NCBI GenBank assembly: GCA_013176395.1
Contig: JABMLP010000001.1
Location: 434,001 to 498,000 of the forward strand
DNA from: Venturia oleaginea
Lineage: Eukaryota; Ascomycota; Dothideomycetes; Venturiales; Venturiaceae
Direction: 5' to 3'
DNA length: 64,000 nt
Part shown: in pieces, positions 44,097 through 55,525 of the stretch
How the letters are laid out: each line of letters opens with the position of its first letter
Numbering within the stretch: position 1 is the stretch's first letter
The notes under the pieces: generated by a model
The model's input: the letters and a program-made list of their open reading frames with translations, nothing else
Databases searched by the model: none
What the model was told of the DNA's origin: nothing
Translations under genes and position numbers: made by a program

Positions 44097-44564
44097 CTTA
44101 CTCATGGCCCCTTCTTTGAATCTCTTGTAAAGATATATGACGAGAAGCCGATTCTATGGTCAAAAGGAGGTTGTTGTCGTTTCCATCGCTTCAGAGATGA
44201 TAATGATTTGTGTAATGTTGAACTTGGTGAAGTCGATGAGAAGAGACGTCTTTGTCGCCGACTCGCTTCAAGGAACAAGCTTTGGCCAAGCTCGTGTCCA
44301 CGGGTCTGTTGTCTCTGCCGTGTCGTCTTTTCATCAGCTCACCACCAAAACTTTCACACACAATGGATGTATTGAGTTGTAACGGCGACAGCGACAGATG
44401 CTCGTCTGCCATCTTCGGGTCGCAGTGGGCCCGAATATTGACGTCGGCCGCTCTCCTCCACCACGCTATATCACATCCCACCATGGAAAGTCTTACAAAC
44501 AGCCTCACAATGTCAATTCCGGTCCATTAGTACTCCAATTCGTACCCCGTTGATCGCGTAAACC

Positions 44565-46358
44565 ATGTCCGTAGCCAATGCCGGATCAGCATCAACAGCG
44601 ACCTCAGCTCAGGCCGCAGATGCCACAAATGCGAACGCCGAGCTCGCAACCACAAGGACACCTCAAGACGTCCGCCCTGTAGCACCCGATCAATTCGACC
44701 CGCGATACGAGACCTCGAACGCTGAGAAATGGAGTTATTACACCTACTATATTGGCAACAATGGTCTCACGCTGTTCAACTTTGGACCAACCATCTTCCA
44801 AGATCTGTTGTCTGAGGCAGCTGGAGCTTCGGGACGTCTACAATTTCTGGGAGCGAATAGGACGATCAACTCGGTTGTATTGCTGGCGAATGGAATCAGC
44901 TTCGCAATACAAGTGGTGCTGTTCCTTATCATTGGTAGTTTTGCTGATTTTGGCGTATGGAGGCCATACATCTTAGTCTTTTGGTCTCTTGTTGCTTGGG
45001 CTATCGGCTTTGGATGGTTGGGTGTGCATACACAGAAAAAATGGCAGATCGCAACTGGGTTATACATGGTTGGGTTGGTTGCATATCAAATGTGCATTAC
45101 TTTCTGGACTGGTAAGACATTTGTCGCCTTTGTGAGAGGAGAGGAGAGCTGACACTATCGCAGCTGCATTTCCAGGACTTGCTCGAAACACGATCCAGAT
45201 GCGAACCAAAGCCGAGGAATACGAGGACGGAAAAATCGACCGCGATGAGTATGACCAAGCAGACAGTATGATGAGGAACAAGCTCCAGAATGAGGCTTTC
45301 ATGGCCCAATCGTGCGGAGAGATTGTCATTCTGGCCATTCTCGTTGGCATACTGTTCGCACTTGATGTCAACGCGAGTGCAGCAAACAATCTCTGGGGAC
45401 TGTCGGTGCTCATAGCATTTGCCAGCGGAGTCTGGTTGCTGCTAGCGATCCCATGGTTTTGGTTCGAGAAACGAAGACCTGGACAGAAGCTTCCACCAAG
45501 CATGAACATAATCAGTGTCGGTTTCTGGCAACTATATAGAGCCATCACTCAGATCTGGCGTCTGAGGCAGACTCTGATCTATCTTATTGGCTCGTATTCC
45601 ATCCCTCGCATACGGCCCTGGCTAATTGTTTAGGCTATTTCCTCCTTGGCGACTCCTTAAATACAACCGTAACAGTGATAGGCACCCTACAAAATACCGT
45701 CGTCTCTTACAACACCCTCACATTGACCTACCTTCTCATCGTCGGCATCGCCTCCCAACTCGTCGGCATATTCGGCTTCTGGACAATCCAAAAGCGCTTC
45801 CAACTCTCAACCAAAAGTATGTTCGACGCCATCATGATCGGCATTATTATACTTGACGCATGGGGCATGATTGGGATCTGGACACAAAAGTTTGGTTTTC
45901 ACAACGCATGGGAATTTTGGATTTACCAGGTTTTCTATGGACTCTTTGTTTGTCCTTGGTACAGCTATTCACAGATCATGATTTCAGAGGTGACGCATAG
46001 GGGGAAGGAGTTCCTCTTCTTCTCGCTCTTTAGCATCATGGGTAAGACGAGTGCATTTATTGGGCCGCTCGTTAGCTCTGCGATCATTGATGCAAGTCCG
46101 AGCGGGAACAACAGCTTGCCATTTTATTTCCTGCTGGGATTGAGCGTTCTTAGCTTCTTATTGCTCTTTTTCTTTGTCGATCTGAAGAAGAGTCGCGTCG
46201 AGCAAGAAAGGTTCTTGGAAGATGAGAAGAGGCTCTTAGAGAGTAGTTCAAGTGCTGTTGAAGAGGGAGAGACTTCGAGCACATCGGATGCAAGAAGCAG
46301 CAGTATCGGTCATGGAGAAGTGACAAAGTCAGGGGCAAAGTCGGGGTTTGGACGATAA
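44565..46358 (+). CDS. Atg22-like major facilitator permease
   Basis: Three exons, 44565-45111, 45164-45589 and 45634-46358, give 565 residues. The family contains yeast Atg22, which exports amino acids from the vacuole after autophagy. The N-terminal motif EKWSYYTYYIGNNGLTLFNFGP matches the paralogous fungal Atg22-like branch, so vacuolar export is inference. About eleven hydrophobic segments are visible, with a charged loop (KAEEYEDGKIDRDEYDQ) after exon 1. Intron 1 is GTAAGA...GCAG. Intron 2 (44 nt) must begin with GC at 45590 to give LIYLIG-YFLLGDSLNTT; no GT donor nearby keeps this conserved stretch. A C-terminal Ser/Glu-rich tail is probably cytosolic. Confidence 0.8.
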
Positions 46359-46663
46359 TTATGAACAAAGCTCAACTTCATTGCATCTAGATCACCATTA
46401 TGTTTCCTCGGACTTGATGTGTAGATTGGTATCGCTAATCTGTAGGATTGGGTCACAGAGACGCGATCCCAGATGATTGAAGTGGAACAGCGGAGTTCTT
46501 TGGAACTTGAAATGCTGTGTGAACCTTGAGTTTTCGTCACTGCTGCAGAGTGCAGAGTGAAAGGAGATAGCAATATTTGCGATGAGGAACAGCGATGGGA
46601 CAAGACTGACACTTCGGTACAGTTTTCAGGGTTATTGTCAAGCTACACACTATTCTTACTGCT

Positions 46664-48706
46664 TCAGATCTTCCAAGGCGCACAACCATCTTTCACTCTG
46701 GTGGGCGATGTGGTCTTCTTCTTGATCTCCTCGACACTACTCTTCGGGTTATAGTCCCTCAACGTCAGGCCTTGCTTCGGATCCACGTCAAACACTGCGA
46801 GGTCTGTAACGATGGTGTGCACATATCTCGCGCCAGTGAGTGGAAGATCGCACTTCTCCTTGATCTTGGGATTGCCGTGCTTGTCACAATGGGTTTGCGT
46901 GACCATTACCTAAGTTTGCTCTGGATTCGAGACGAGGTTCTGGTAATTTGAGTCAGTGTTGAAGTATATGAGTCGAATCTTCGAGAAGAGTCAAGACTTA
47001 CCATAGCACCACCCATTCCCTTCACCATCTTTCCAGGAATCATGAAGTTGGCGATATCACCGTAATGGCTGCACTCGAGTGCACCAAGCACAGTCATATC
47101 CAAATGACCGCCCCGAATTTGACCAAATCTCTCGTCGCTTCCGAACATACTTGCTCCAGGCACTGGCAGCACAGTCTCCTTGCCCGCGTTGATCCAGTCA
47201 GAGTCGACCTCATTCTTCTTGGGCGAGTCACCGACACCGTTCATGCCATTCTCGCTTTGTAAAAAGACGTGGGTTCCTTGAGCGGCGGCGAAGCCAGCGG
47301 CGAGAGTTGGCACACCTACCCCAAACTCACGTTCATCCCGGGCTTCAGTTCCTGAGCAGCACAAGCGGTGATTGGTGCTGCGAGAGTCCGTAGGCTTCAT
47401 ATCTTCTTTATTCTCGCTGTCTTCTGCGACCTTCAAGATCCTGACTTTGTGCTCATACTTGGCACCTTTGAAGAGTCTATTGACGTATAGTCCTGAAAGA
47501 TGAAATCTCTTCCGGCTTGATCTCGTCAACCTCGACAATCTCCTCTGCTTCTACGATGGTGCAGTGGGCTGCTTTGGCCATGAGTGGTTTGAAGTTTTGC
47601 CCAGTCCCATGGAAAACACAGTTTTGTTATGTGTGTGTGTTAAGTCGTTTATCGGTTACTCATAAGTCACTCAATAAGATGCGTTGTACATGCGTTGTTA
47701 GGGCTTCGTTTATCCTCGTATTACATGTATATTGGAGACTTCAATTGCCTCTTGCAGTCATCAATACATCGTTGTGCCTTCCAACAAGTTGCCCATTTTC
47801 TTCGAGTCGATTCAATCAGAACACTTGTATCATTACTTTAGCCAACGGCATTACTCACATCAGCTTTGGTAGCTTTGATCCAACTGAAGTCCGCTAATTC
47901 GAAAGCCAACTCTAACAGTTACTCCTTATCATCAAACTTACGCACTTCCCTCTTATCATTATATTCCGCGACACTCCCGTCTTTATCATACCTCCTGGGC
48001 AACTTTCCCTCGTCATACAATGTGAGCAATCCAGTCACCGAGTAAAATGCCGGCAAATCCACTCCAGCACATCGAATCTTTTCTACGAGCTATAACCTCA
48101 CTCAGCTTCATCGAACACATCATAATCATAGCTCCATTTCAACTCACCGTCCCTTGCGGTATCAAATCCAACTTCGTCTTATCAGAAAGATACGCCTTCT
48201 CTATGCCTTTATAACGGCCGATATAACTCGCCCATTGCTTCGCGATCTGATGTTTCTCGTACAATCGTCCAAGACCCCAATTATCATCGCCCGCTTTTGT
48301 AGAGATGATTTTTAGGTCTTTGATGTCTGGTTTTTTTATTCGGATGTGTTCGATGGTGTTTTCTGGGATACCAGAGAGTCCGAAACCGCTGTGTTGATGT
48401 TTTAGTATTGTTGTGCTGGTTGTGCTGTATGTGTAGAATATACCCGACCATGATTGTATACCCCGATTTACAATCGCGTAGGGCATCTCGACGGATTTGC
48501 ATAGTTCGAAGGCTGTTGAGCGTTCTCTTTTCGCCATTTTGATATTGTTCGTTTCGTTGAAGGGATTTTGCAAGACTTTGATGTAATAGAACTCGCCAGG
48601 TACTGAAACTTATCGAGAAGGAATGAGTATTCTGGCTCCTTACTGCTGAATCACCTTTTCCCTCGGTGCCGGCACAATGCATCATGTTTAAGAAATCCAC
48701 AAGCAT
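46664..48706 (-). pseudogene. Succinyl-CoA:3-ketoacid CoA-transferase, decayed
   Basis: The mitochondrial enzyme moves CoA from succinyl-CoA to acetoacetate. The N-terminal half is recognised in GFGLSGIPENTIEHI, GDDNWGLGRL and QGT-LVEKIRCAGVDLPAF (48393-48040). The C-terminal half is recognised in GVGVPTLAAGFAA, the catalytic-glutamate block LQSENGMNGVGD, and GGAMVS with LTGARYVHTIVTDLAVFDV (47330-46690). Lesions: TAA in DDKE-stop-LLELAF (about 47935), a frameshift before HLSGLYVNRL (about 47495), another before GVGVPTL (about 47330), and shifts near the N-terminus (about 48500). Remains of introns are visible (GTATAT...ACACAG near 48430-48395; GTGAGT after KAD near 47860). No intact enzyme can be made from this copy. 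Confidence 0.85.
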
Positions 48707-48951
48707 GACGGATACGGTACGCTACCCCATCGGAATATACTTCTGAAGGGGGAACGTCCGCGTTTCCCGCCGCGAAAAGCTTGAGTTGGGCACCTAAGCC
48801 TTCCCGGCATCTCATCATGACAAGGTTGCGCTAGGGTGGTGTTTTCACGAACCTAAATCGTATATACAGTCTCACAATAGATTCTTCTTCTCCATACTGA
48901 TAATTCTTTTCTCATTTTCAAACCGTCTATTCAAATCAAACCCACATCAAA

Positions 48952-49793
48952 ATGGCCAAGAAACTAGATATCCAATCCCTCTCGGTTCTTTTCCCAAACA
49001 CTAGCGATTGCACAAAAGATTATGGCTGGGTCGCCATCATCGGCGTCGTCCTCCTAGGTTTCGGCAAGGAATCACGCATAAGAAACCTCGCAGAAACAAT
49101 CCTACAGCAAACGAAAAACGATGAAAAAGCTCAAATCACAGCATACCGTAAACTACGAGAGGCACTACTAAAAGCTAGCCCTCTCGTCGGGTTCCCTCGT
49201 GTACGCCCCACTCCTCCCTCCCCCTCACTCCCCCTCCCTCCCACCTGTTTAATAACCAAAAACCAAGAGTACAAACGGCCTCTCCCTCCTAAAAAACTAC
49301 CTCGACACCACCCTCCCCCACATCGCCAAAACCCTCTCCTCCGACAAATCACTACGAGACCCCATCCCCCTCTCCGAGCGCCAAACCCGCGGAAAAGAAC
49401 TCTTCACCAAAATCTACGCGCAACATACTTCCCGGGTTCTCGAGAATCTTAATAGTTCGAGTGGTGGCGACTTGGGTGAGTTCGCGACGTATTGTATTTA
49501 TGGGGATTTGATGGCTGAGACGTCGATTTTGGATGGGAAGGAGACGGGGTTGTTGGAGTTTGATTGTTGTTTGGCGTTGGGGGCGGGACCGCAGGCTAAG
49601 GGGTGAGTTTTTCTCCTTTTTTTTTTTTTCTCTTTTCGTTTTTTGTTTAGGTGGGGGGAAATGCTGATGCCGATGATGATGATGATCATGTAGACATATG
49701 TATGGAGCTAATAATTTAGGGAATAATGGAGATGAGTTGGAGGCGTCTGTGAAGATTGTTGAAAGACTGGCGGAGGATCTGGGGATGCAGTGA
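48952..49793 (+). CDS. Carboxymuconolactone decarboxylase/AhpD-like protein
   Basis: Three exons, 48952-49200, 49268-49602 and 49694-49793, encode 227 residues. Introns of 67 and 91 nt have GTACGC/CAAG and GTGAGT/GTAG ends. The protein has the fungal CMD-like pattern: ALLKASPLVGFPR-STNGLSLLKNYL, RGKELFTKIYAQH, then LLEFDCCLALGAGPQAKGHMYGANNLG, the conserved helix pair of the AhpD fold. The catalytic CxxC of AhpD is not present in that form (CC and a downstream His remain), so peroxidase activity is doubtful. There is no targeting signal. The neighbour is the dead CoA-transferase, divergently oriented about 250 bp away. Confidence 0.75.
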
Positions 49794-50639
49794 AGTGATG
49801 AGGGCATGGACTTTCTGAGTAAACCGAAAGAGAAGGGCTGGTGATTGTGGTGTGTTAGCTAAGATTTTGCTTCGTTTTTTAATCTCCAATAAACACGAAG
49901 GTATACTTACAGGCAATCAAATACCCAATTTAAGGAAATTCGTATCACCCTCTGCCCCTCGATAAGAACCTTAAAATTCGTACATCATTTTCAACTAGCA
50001 GTTGGCATTGATGATTTCCAGCGAACTTAACTCCGAGAGTTGCCAGAAATTTATCGATGTTGATCAGAAGTTAAGGAACTTCAAATCTATCCGTAGGTTC
50101 GATTTTGAGACACCTGGAAGAGTTCTGAACCGACGGAGCCACTGCGCCACTTCTGCCAGCACTTCATCCAGGATCATCACAAGGCAGACACCATGCGTCT
50201 TCTAAATTCAAGCACACTTAAGTCCGAGCCCTTCATGGATGACTGAAGTCTCCCTCGATACGCGATCTTATCACATACTTGGGGGCCAGATGAGATGTTG
50301 TTTGAGGAGGTTCAGGCTGGACCGCTTTCGGAAAATGATGGACAACATGGCGCGTGGCAGATACTGAGATCCATGTAACAGGCGAGGAAGTACGGCTTAG
50401 CATATTTCTGGGTCGATGCCCGTTGGTCACTCTCGAGATCGCGTAACGGAGTCTTGACTGATGGAAATAAGGCTGTGTCCAGAGGTCGTGCAGTGCAGCG
50501 CTGGTTGCTCGAGGGTGGACTTTACAAGAGCTTCTAACGCCTCGAGTACTGCATTTCTTCGTGCAAGGCTGGGAGTCCTGCGGCGTGAAGAAAAATTACT
50601 TGACTGAGGTTTTGAAAGTAACGAATCTTCTATTCGAGT
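49794..50639. other. Intergenic, with weak tRNA-like boxes
   Basis: No gene. On the minus strand, TGGCGCAGTGG (50149-50139) is a perfect match to the pol III A box, but no cloverleaf forms around it. On the plus strand, GGTTCGATTTTG (about 50097) resembles a B box in the wrong orientation relative to it. Confidence 0.35.
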
Positions 50640-51467
50640 GCTTCCCGATGGCGACTATTTTCGACGTTAATGTGCCGCTGATGTTGCTTTCCAACTCCCC
50701 TAAGGGTAAAGATCATCAAAACTGTGAAGGATGATAGTATTTTCGCTTGGACAGCAGCGAATTCTACATTTGCAGCCTGGCGAGGACTGGTCGCAAGTTC
50801 GCCCAGTGAGTTTTCTCAAGGTTTGAACATTTACCAAAGCGTAGACTTGGACCATGCGTCCCATTCTATCGATACCAGAACGGTCAAGATGAAGTCGCCC
50901 TTGTTCACGCGCACTACACTTCAGCAGCAGGATGTCTCACGGCCATCAGGCTGGAACGAGCCTGACAAGGAATGGGAAAGCAGAACTGAATTCGTGGCCA
51001 TTCTTCAATATCGATTTGACCCCCCATTTCCAGGACACAAGAAAACACAGAGATTCCATTCATGGGTATTATTGAAGTGTATCAATGTTGAGGGAGAGTA
51101 TGTCAGTTTCGAGGCCAACTGTCTTGTCCACGGTCCTCATCAGCACCACAGCAATTGCCCACCAAGCGCGTGGTCAACCATCTCTTTTAGCAGAAGACTC
51201 AGTGCTTCCCCATGGCGATCCTGCAGTTCATGCTTTCGTGTCCGAGGGTTCATGATCTCGGTCGAATCAAGCTGGGTGGAAATAGACAGATGCATACCGT
51301 GTGATCCATGGGATAAGTCTAGAGGGGTGCATTTGTTCGACGAAGAAAACATGGCAAGAGGACGATCACGGACCGTTATCTTGGTACTTGTGCGAGCCAA
51401 TAGACCACATGAACGTCCCGAGTCAACGAATGTGAAGCTGACGTCATCACCAAAAACGATGTGTTAA
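50640..51467 (+). pseudogene. HET-domain protein remnant, C-terminal half
   Basis: The plus strand reads MATIFDVNVPLM near 50650 and, in another frame, KIIKTVKDDSIFAWTA (about 50709-50757), then GLVASSPSEFSQG. These match the post-HET blocks of fungal incompatibility proteins, in which IFDVNMPLLYGEG, KTSDDxSIFAW and GLLAxSPxxF follow each other. The LLYGEG block is lost to a shift. The frame from 50724 stays open to 51467 (IQLPLI-type tail not seen; ILQYRFDPPFPGHKKTQRFHSW is present). The N-terminal HET domain is absent. Such proteins trigger cell death after non-self fusion; this copy is a relic. Confidence 0.55.
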
Positions 51468-51819
51468 GACTCCACTAGGGAGTGTACGATAGGAGAAGGA
51501 CAATTTGCGGCATACGTGAGCTTCACTCTTCGCATTGTGGATGGCGAAGTGTTCAATATGGTGAGCATCAGGCTGAAAGATAATGTATCGACTCTCAAGG
51601 TTCCTGGGACATTTCAGGCCAAGCGTCAGATCGTCCCGCTGTAAGGTAAGATTGATTGGGGAGTTTGTGCCAATGTCATATAGGAATGACTTCGACAAAC
51701 GGTTGCTCCGATCGTGAAAGCTTTGTGTCGAAGAGCACAAAATCCGAGTCTATCCAGCCGGTACCGAAGACCTGAGAGCAGCAGCACTGACAACCGGAAT
51801 TGGCTCTTCATCTCATCGT
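51468..51819. other. Interval between the HET relic and ist3
   Basis: A plus stretch from about 51480 to 51640 reads as possible protein (FAAYVSFTLRIVDGEVFNMV) and could be the continued tail of the HET relic in another frame. The rest is the 3' flank of ist3. Nothing else is supported. Confidence 0.3.
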
Positions 51820-52713
51820 TCATCGTCTATCATATACTGGCGTTATTGAGCGATCTCTCGCCCATGGCCTGGAGGGTTTGTCATTTCGCATGACTGGTGT
51901 CCTCGATCGCTCTTCCCTCCGTTGTCGTCGTCGTCGTCGACGCTCGTACTCTGAATCAGAGTCCTCTTCCTTTGCGGGAGTACGCGATTGATGCCGTCTC
52001 TTCTCTGGTGTACGTGACCTGTGTCTTCGCGAGCTCTTTTCCCGCCTGTCTAGATCTTCATCTTCGTGCCTCCGTGATCGATGACTCTTGTGCTTTCGCT
52101 TCTCCTCCTTGGACTTCGACTTGCTCTCGGGCTTAGCCAATGCCTTCAATGCGACTTCGACTTCTTCCTTCTTCTGCTGAATCATGTATGCCTTCATCGG
52201 ATCGTTATCGTCCTCGTTCCGCATAAGCTCTTGCAACTCCTTCTCCTCTTTGAGCAGCGCTCTTGGAGGTGGCGCATCCTCGCTCTCAGTATCCGATACT
52301 TCTCCTGGTCCGCCTTTGACAGCACCTCTTTCGACCGGTCCCATGGTATTGTCCACGATTTCCTCATCCTCCCTCTTCTTGTACCTTGTGTGATCAACTC
52401 TCAGCATTCTTCCCAATACGGTAGCTCCACCAAGATTGTCGACTGCCAGGTCACAACTCCTCTGATCTTCATATTTGAGAAAGCAGAAGCCTTTTGGTTT
52501 CCCGGTTTCCTTGTCGCGCGGCATGTTGATGAAGACAGGTTCGCCATATTGTGAGGCTATAGTTATGACATCGCCTTCAGACAGCTCCAGCGGAAGGCCT
52601 CCTATGTAAACGAAGGCAGTGTCTGCGTAATCGCGATGCCATGATGCGCTTGGGGGGATGACTTCTTCGAGCTCGCGCTGGTTGAGCTTTGCCGTTGCTT
52701 TGATGCCGTTCAT
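51820..52713 (-). CDS. ist3: U2 snRNP/RES complex protein Ist3 (Snu17, RBMX2 family)
   Basis: This RNA-recognition-motif protein of the RES complex assists pre-mRNA retention and splicing at the U2 snRNP. One exon from ATG 52713 gives 297 residues; the frame is open upstream, but MNGIKATAKLNQRELEEVI is the family's usual start. SWHRDYADTAFVYIGGL (24-40) is diagnostic, with RNP2 VYIGGL (35-40) and RNP1 KGFCFLKY (74-81) in an RRM of about 33-110. The C-terminal half is acidic, then strongly Arg/Ser/Glu-rich (RRHRSRTPEKRRHQSRTP), typical of fungal and animal orthologues and absent in short yeast Snu17. It is divergent from the dynein gene, with 161 bp between start codons, so a shared promoter is likely. 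Confidence 0.92.
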   Translation of the reverse strand: MNGIKATAKLNQRELEEVIPPSASWHRDYADTAFVYIGGLPLELSEGDVITIASQYGEPVFINMPRDKETGKPKGFCFLKYEDQRSCDLAVDNLGGATVLGRMLRVDHTRYKKREDEEIVDNTMGPVERGAVKGGPGEVSDTESEDAPPPRALLKEEKELQELMRNEDDNDPMKAYMIQQKKEEVEVALKALAKPESKSKSKEEKRKHKSHRSRRHEDEDLDRREKSSRRHRSRTPEKRRHQSRTPAKEEDSDSEYERRRRRRQRREERSRTPVMRNDKPSRPWARDRSITPVYDRR

Positions 52714-52874
52714 TGTGTGATGTATGCGACTCTCCTCGAGTTTGATGCCCGGGTGAAGCAGTTCGGAGCTTGGACTTTGGACTTTCACAATTCCGCATGC
52801 GGCGCGTCCACCCATTCCAACGGCGCGACCTCACTCTCGTCCTCTCAGTGCTTCTTCCTACAATCACATAACCC
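52714..52874. promoter_or_regulatory. Shared bidirectional promoter of ist3 and the dynein gene
   Basis: Only 161 bp separate the two divergent start codons. There is no TATA box in a convincing position. A GGCGCG/CGCGCC-like GC patch sits near the middle (about 52800-52830). The role is inferred from position alone. Confidence 0.4.
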
Positions 52875-54565
52875 ATGGCGCGGACATCTATGAATTCATT
52901 CCTCCCCCAAGACAGCATCGACAAGCGGAAGAGCCAGGCAGCCCCGAAAAAGGAGATATGGTCCTCTTTATTGAATAGCGTCTCAGGCGGCAAGCGATTG
53001 CCCGAGAAGCAACTTGTCGTGCTTGGTACCTTCTATGCATCTGGCTTTGTCCATATGACTCTAACAAACACACAGGAGGCACACCTGAATCGCAGAAGGA
53101 CTTCCTCGAATCGCTCTCCCCAGAATCAGCTACAAATCGAAAGGCCAACTCAAAGAAACCTCCGGTGGCCAATCAGTATGCCTTGGGCTATACATATCAG
53201 GACGTTATGGACGCCGATCAGGCTGGTAGGAAATGCGCTTAAGGTTCTAGTAAGCAAGACACTGATTGAAACAGATACACTAGCACGCCTGTCCATTTAC
53301 ACCCTCGCCGATGCCTCTCCACCACTTGCGCCTCTTCTAAAGCCACTTCTCACCCCGAAGACCCTCCCGAATACGTTGGTTGTGGTATTGCTGGACTGGA
53401 GTCAACCATGGAACTGGATACGGCAACTGCGAGATTGGATACGACTTCTGCGATCGGTCGTTGTGTCGCTAGATGTAGAGAGTAAGCAGGCTATGGAGGA
53501 CAATGTCGTACATTGGAGGGATACAAAACGCAGAACCACTTTGGAAGGCTCAAATCCAGAGGAGGACTCGGCACTCCCACTCGGTCCTGGAGAATGGGAT
53601 GAACCATTGGGAATACCATTATGCCTAGTGTGCCAGAACACGGACAAGATGCAGACACTCGAGAAGGAGCAAGGATGGAAGGACGAGCAGTTTGATTACG
53701 TTGGACAGTTTGTGCGGACGATACTGGTCAAGCATGGTGGTTCTCTGATCTACACGATGCCCTCAGCTCCTGGCTCTCTTCAAACCCTCATCCACACTTC
53801 GCTCGGAATACAATCAACGCTACAGAAAAAGAAACTCGAACACGAAGTCATCAATAGGGATAAGACACTGGTGCCGCCGAATTGGGATTCATGGGGCAAG
53901 ATCCGTATCATGGCAGACAATTTTGATGCCGAGTTGATCAGTACAATGTGGTCGCATGATATTCAAGTCGAGAGTCAAACAGAAGCGATATCGGAAGTAT
54001 CGCAAGCAGGAGAACCAAAGCCTTGCACGATTGTGTCGCTGTACGAGCAGGAAATTCGAAACCCTAAGATCGACGCGGTTCTGCCGGGTCTGGCTCGGAG
54101 AACCGAAAGCGGAATTGAAGTTGAGAGCGAAGATGTGCAGACATTCTTGGCCGATCAGGCAAAGATTCTCGAGAAGCTGCACGAAGAGGACAAAGCGGAG
54201 AAGGCGGCTAAAGATCTAAAGCAGCCACTCTCTAAACAGATCACCGCAGAACCTCGAGGTGACGTTGACCAGCACATCGGACCAGTACAATACAACCTTG
54301 GAGGCATCAACCTCGATGCCGATTACACCATCAGCCAGATCAGGGTAAGTAGCAGTAGCGAGACTTGGGAACAAAGTGGTCTGGCTAACATTTGCTAAAA
54401 AAGGACCGAGAGACGAAGCGAGCTACAGATGACAGCACATCCAAATCACCACTCACACAAAAAGATACCATCGACGAAAACGCGAGGTTGAGTGATTTCT
54501 TCGCCAAATTGGCACGTAAGCCTGGGGCGTCCACGACGAATAGTCCTAGGCGGACGGAGACGTAG
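52875..54565 (+). CDS. Cytoplasmic dynein light intermediate chain
   Basis: A subunit of cytoplasmic dynein 1 that binds the heavy chain and links cargo adaptors. Exons 52875-53025, 53076-53225, 53275-54344 and 54404-54565 sum to 510 residues. Introns are 50, 49 and 59 nt, all GT-AG. The Ras-like domain starts at LVVLGGTPESQKDFLESL, where the P-loop lysine (GKT/S) is replaced, as in other fungal members. It continues with QYALGYTYQDV, LVVVLLDWSQPWNWIRQLRDWI, GEWDEPLGIPLCLVCQNTDKM and FDYVGQFVRTILVKHGGSLIYT. The C-terminal third is a probable adaptor-binding, partly disordered region ending LSDFFAKLARK, a short amphipathic helix like the conserved DLIC helix 1. The frame is intact. Confidence 0.88.
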
Positions 54566-55079
54566 CGAAAGAGTGGGTGTGGTGTTTTTGGTGTCCAGCA
54601 TTTTGAGCGGAAGAGCTGTTAGATACCCTTCATAGCCAATTGTGTAGTTGCATCATGTTTTCATCGAAATTTCCATTTCTTGGAACCTTTGTGAAATTTA
54701 TGAGATGAAATGGAACCTGTGCTATAGGCGCTCCAATGAGAGAGAGATGTAGTCAATTTCAAGCGATTTAGCCAATTGTTACGAAGACCACATCTTAGAG
54801 ATGGTGATCATCTCTGACAGATTTGGCGTTGGCGATAGAGTGTTGGGTTTAGCTGTCTCTACAAGGCCGAAACCAAGAGAGATGGTATGGATGTCTTTGG
54901 GAGAGGGCCCCTGGCGGTTTGATAACAAGAGGTGATATCCGAAAGGTGAAAACGAGGGGTAAGACAGCTGGCAGCTGCTCACCGGCGACCGGCAGCGCGG
55001 GCTTGACGACCATGTGTGCAGTGTTTCCGTAATGCAATTGGTCCAGAACTCCACGTCTCAGCTCGGGGAATAGTGATAA

Positions 55080-55525
55080 AGGATGCCAGGGTCGAAATGG
55101 AAGGCGTAGAAGAGGAGGATGAAGTAACAGGGAGGAACAGACAGTCCCTGAACCCGAGCCAGAACCTGAGGAGGAGGCTGGGGAGGTACAAGAACCACCC
55201 AAGAAGCTATATTTATCCAAAGCCGAGGGCTCAGCAATCGACAGATTTGGAGACGTCACGAATAAGAAATGGAACCTAGTTGCTAAGCTAGTCGCAGGTG
55301 ACCCCAAGAAACTTTCAAAGGACAAGGCGGTTCAAGAAAGAGATCGTCCCAGGCGCCAAGATGAAGATGGAAGAAATTATAGAGAAGCCGCCGAAGGAAG
55401 AAGCATCACTTGCGATCTAGAAACCGCCCATCGAGAATCCACCAGCCAAGGTCAGAGGCTTGTGCAACCGATGCTTTAGCAAACAATAACTGAAAACCTT
55501 GAGTACCTAACCGAGTTTGGGCAGA
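55080..55525 (+). pseudogene. Relic of an unidentified protein-co­ding gene
   Basis: Three frames in turn look coding. First VEMEGVEEEDE (about 55095-55125), then EPEPEPEEEAGEVQEPPKKL and LYLSKAEGSAIDRFGDVTNK (about 55150-55330), then IVPGAKMKMEEIIEKPPKEE with a TAG and ENPPAKVRGLCNRCFSKQ (about 55340-55490). At least two frameshifts and one stop separate them and no start codon was found. The family is not recognised. Confidence 0.35.

Noticed and set aside
50097..50160. tRNA gene on the minus strand suggested by a perfect A box TGGCGCAGTGG
   Set aside because: No cloverleaf can be drawn: acceptor and T arms do not pair and the B-box-like sequence is on the opposite strand.
54849..55325. 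158-codon minus frame rich in Ser and Pro
   Set aside because: It is the reverse shadow of the Glu/Pro-rich relic read on the plus strand.
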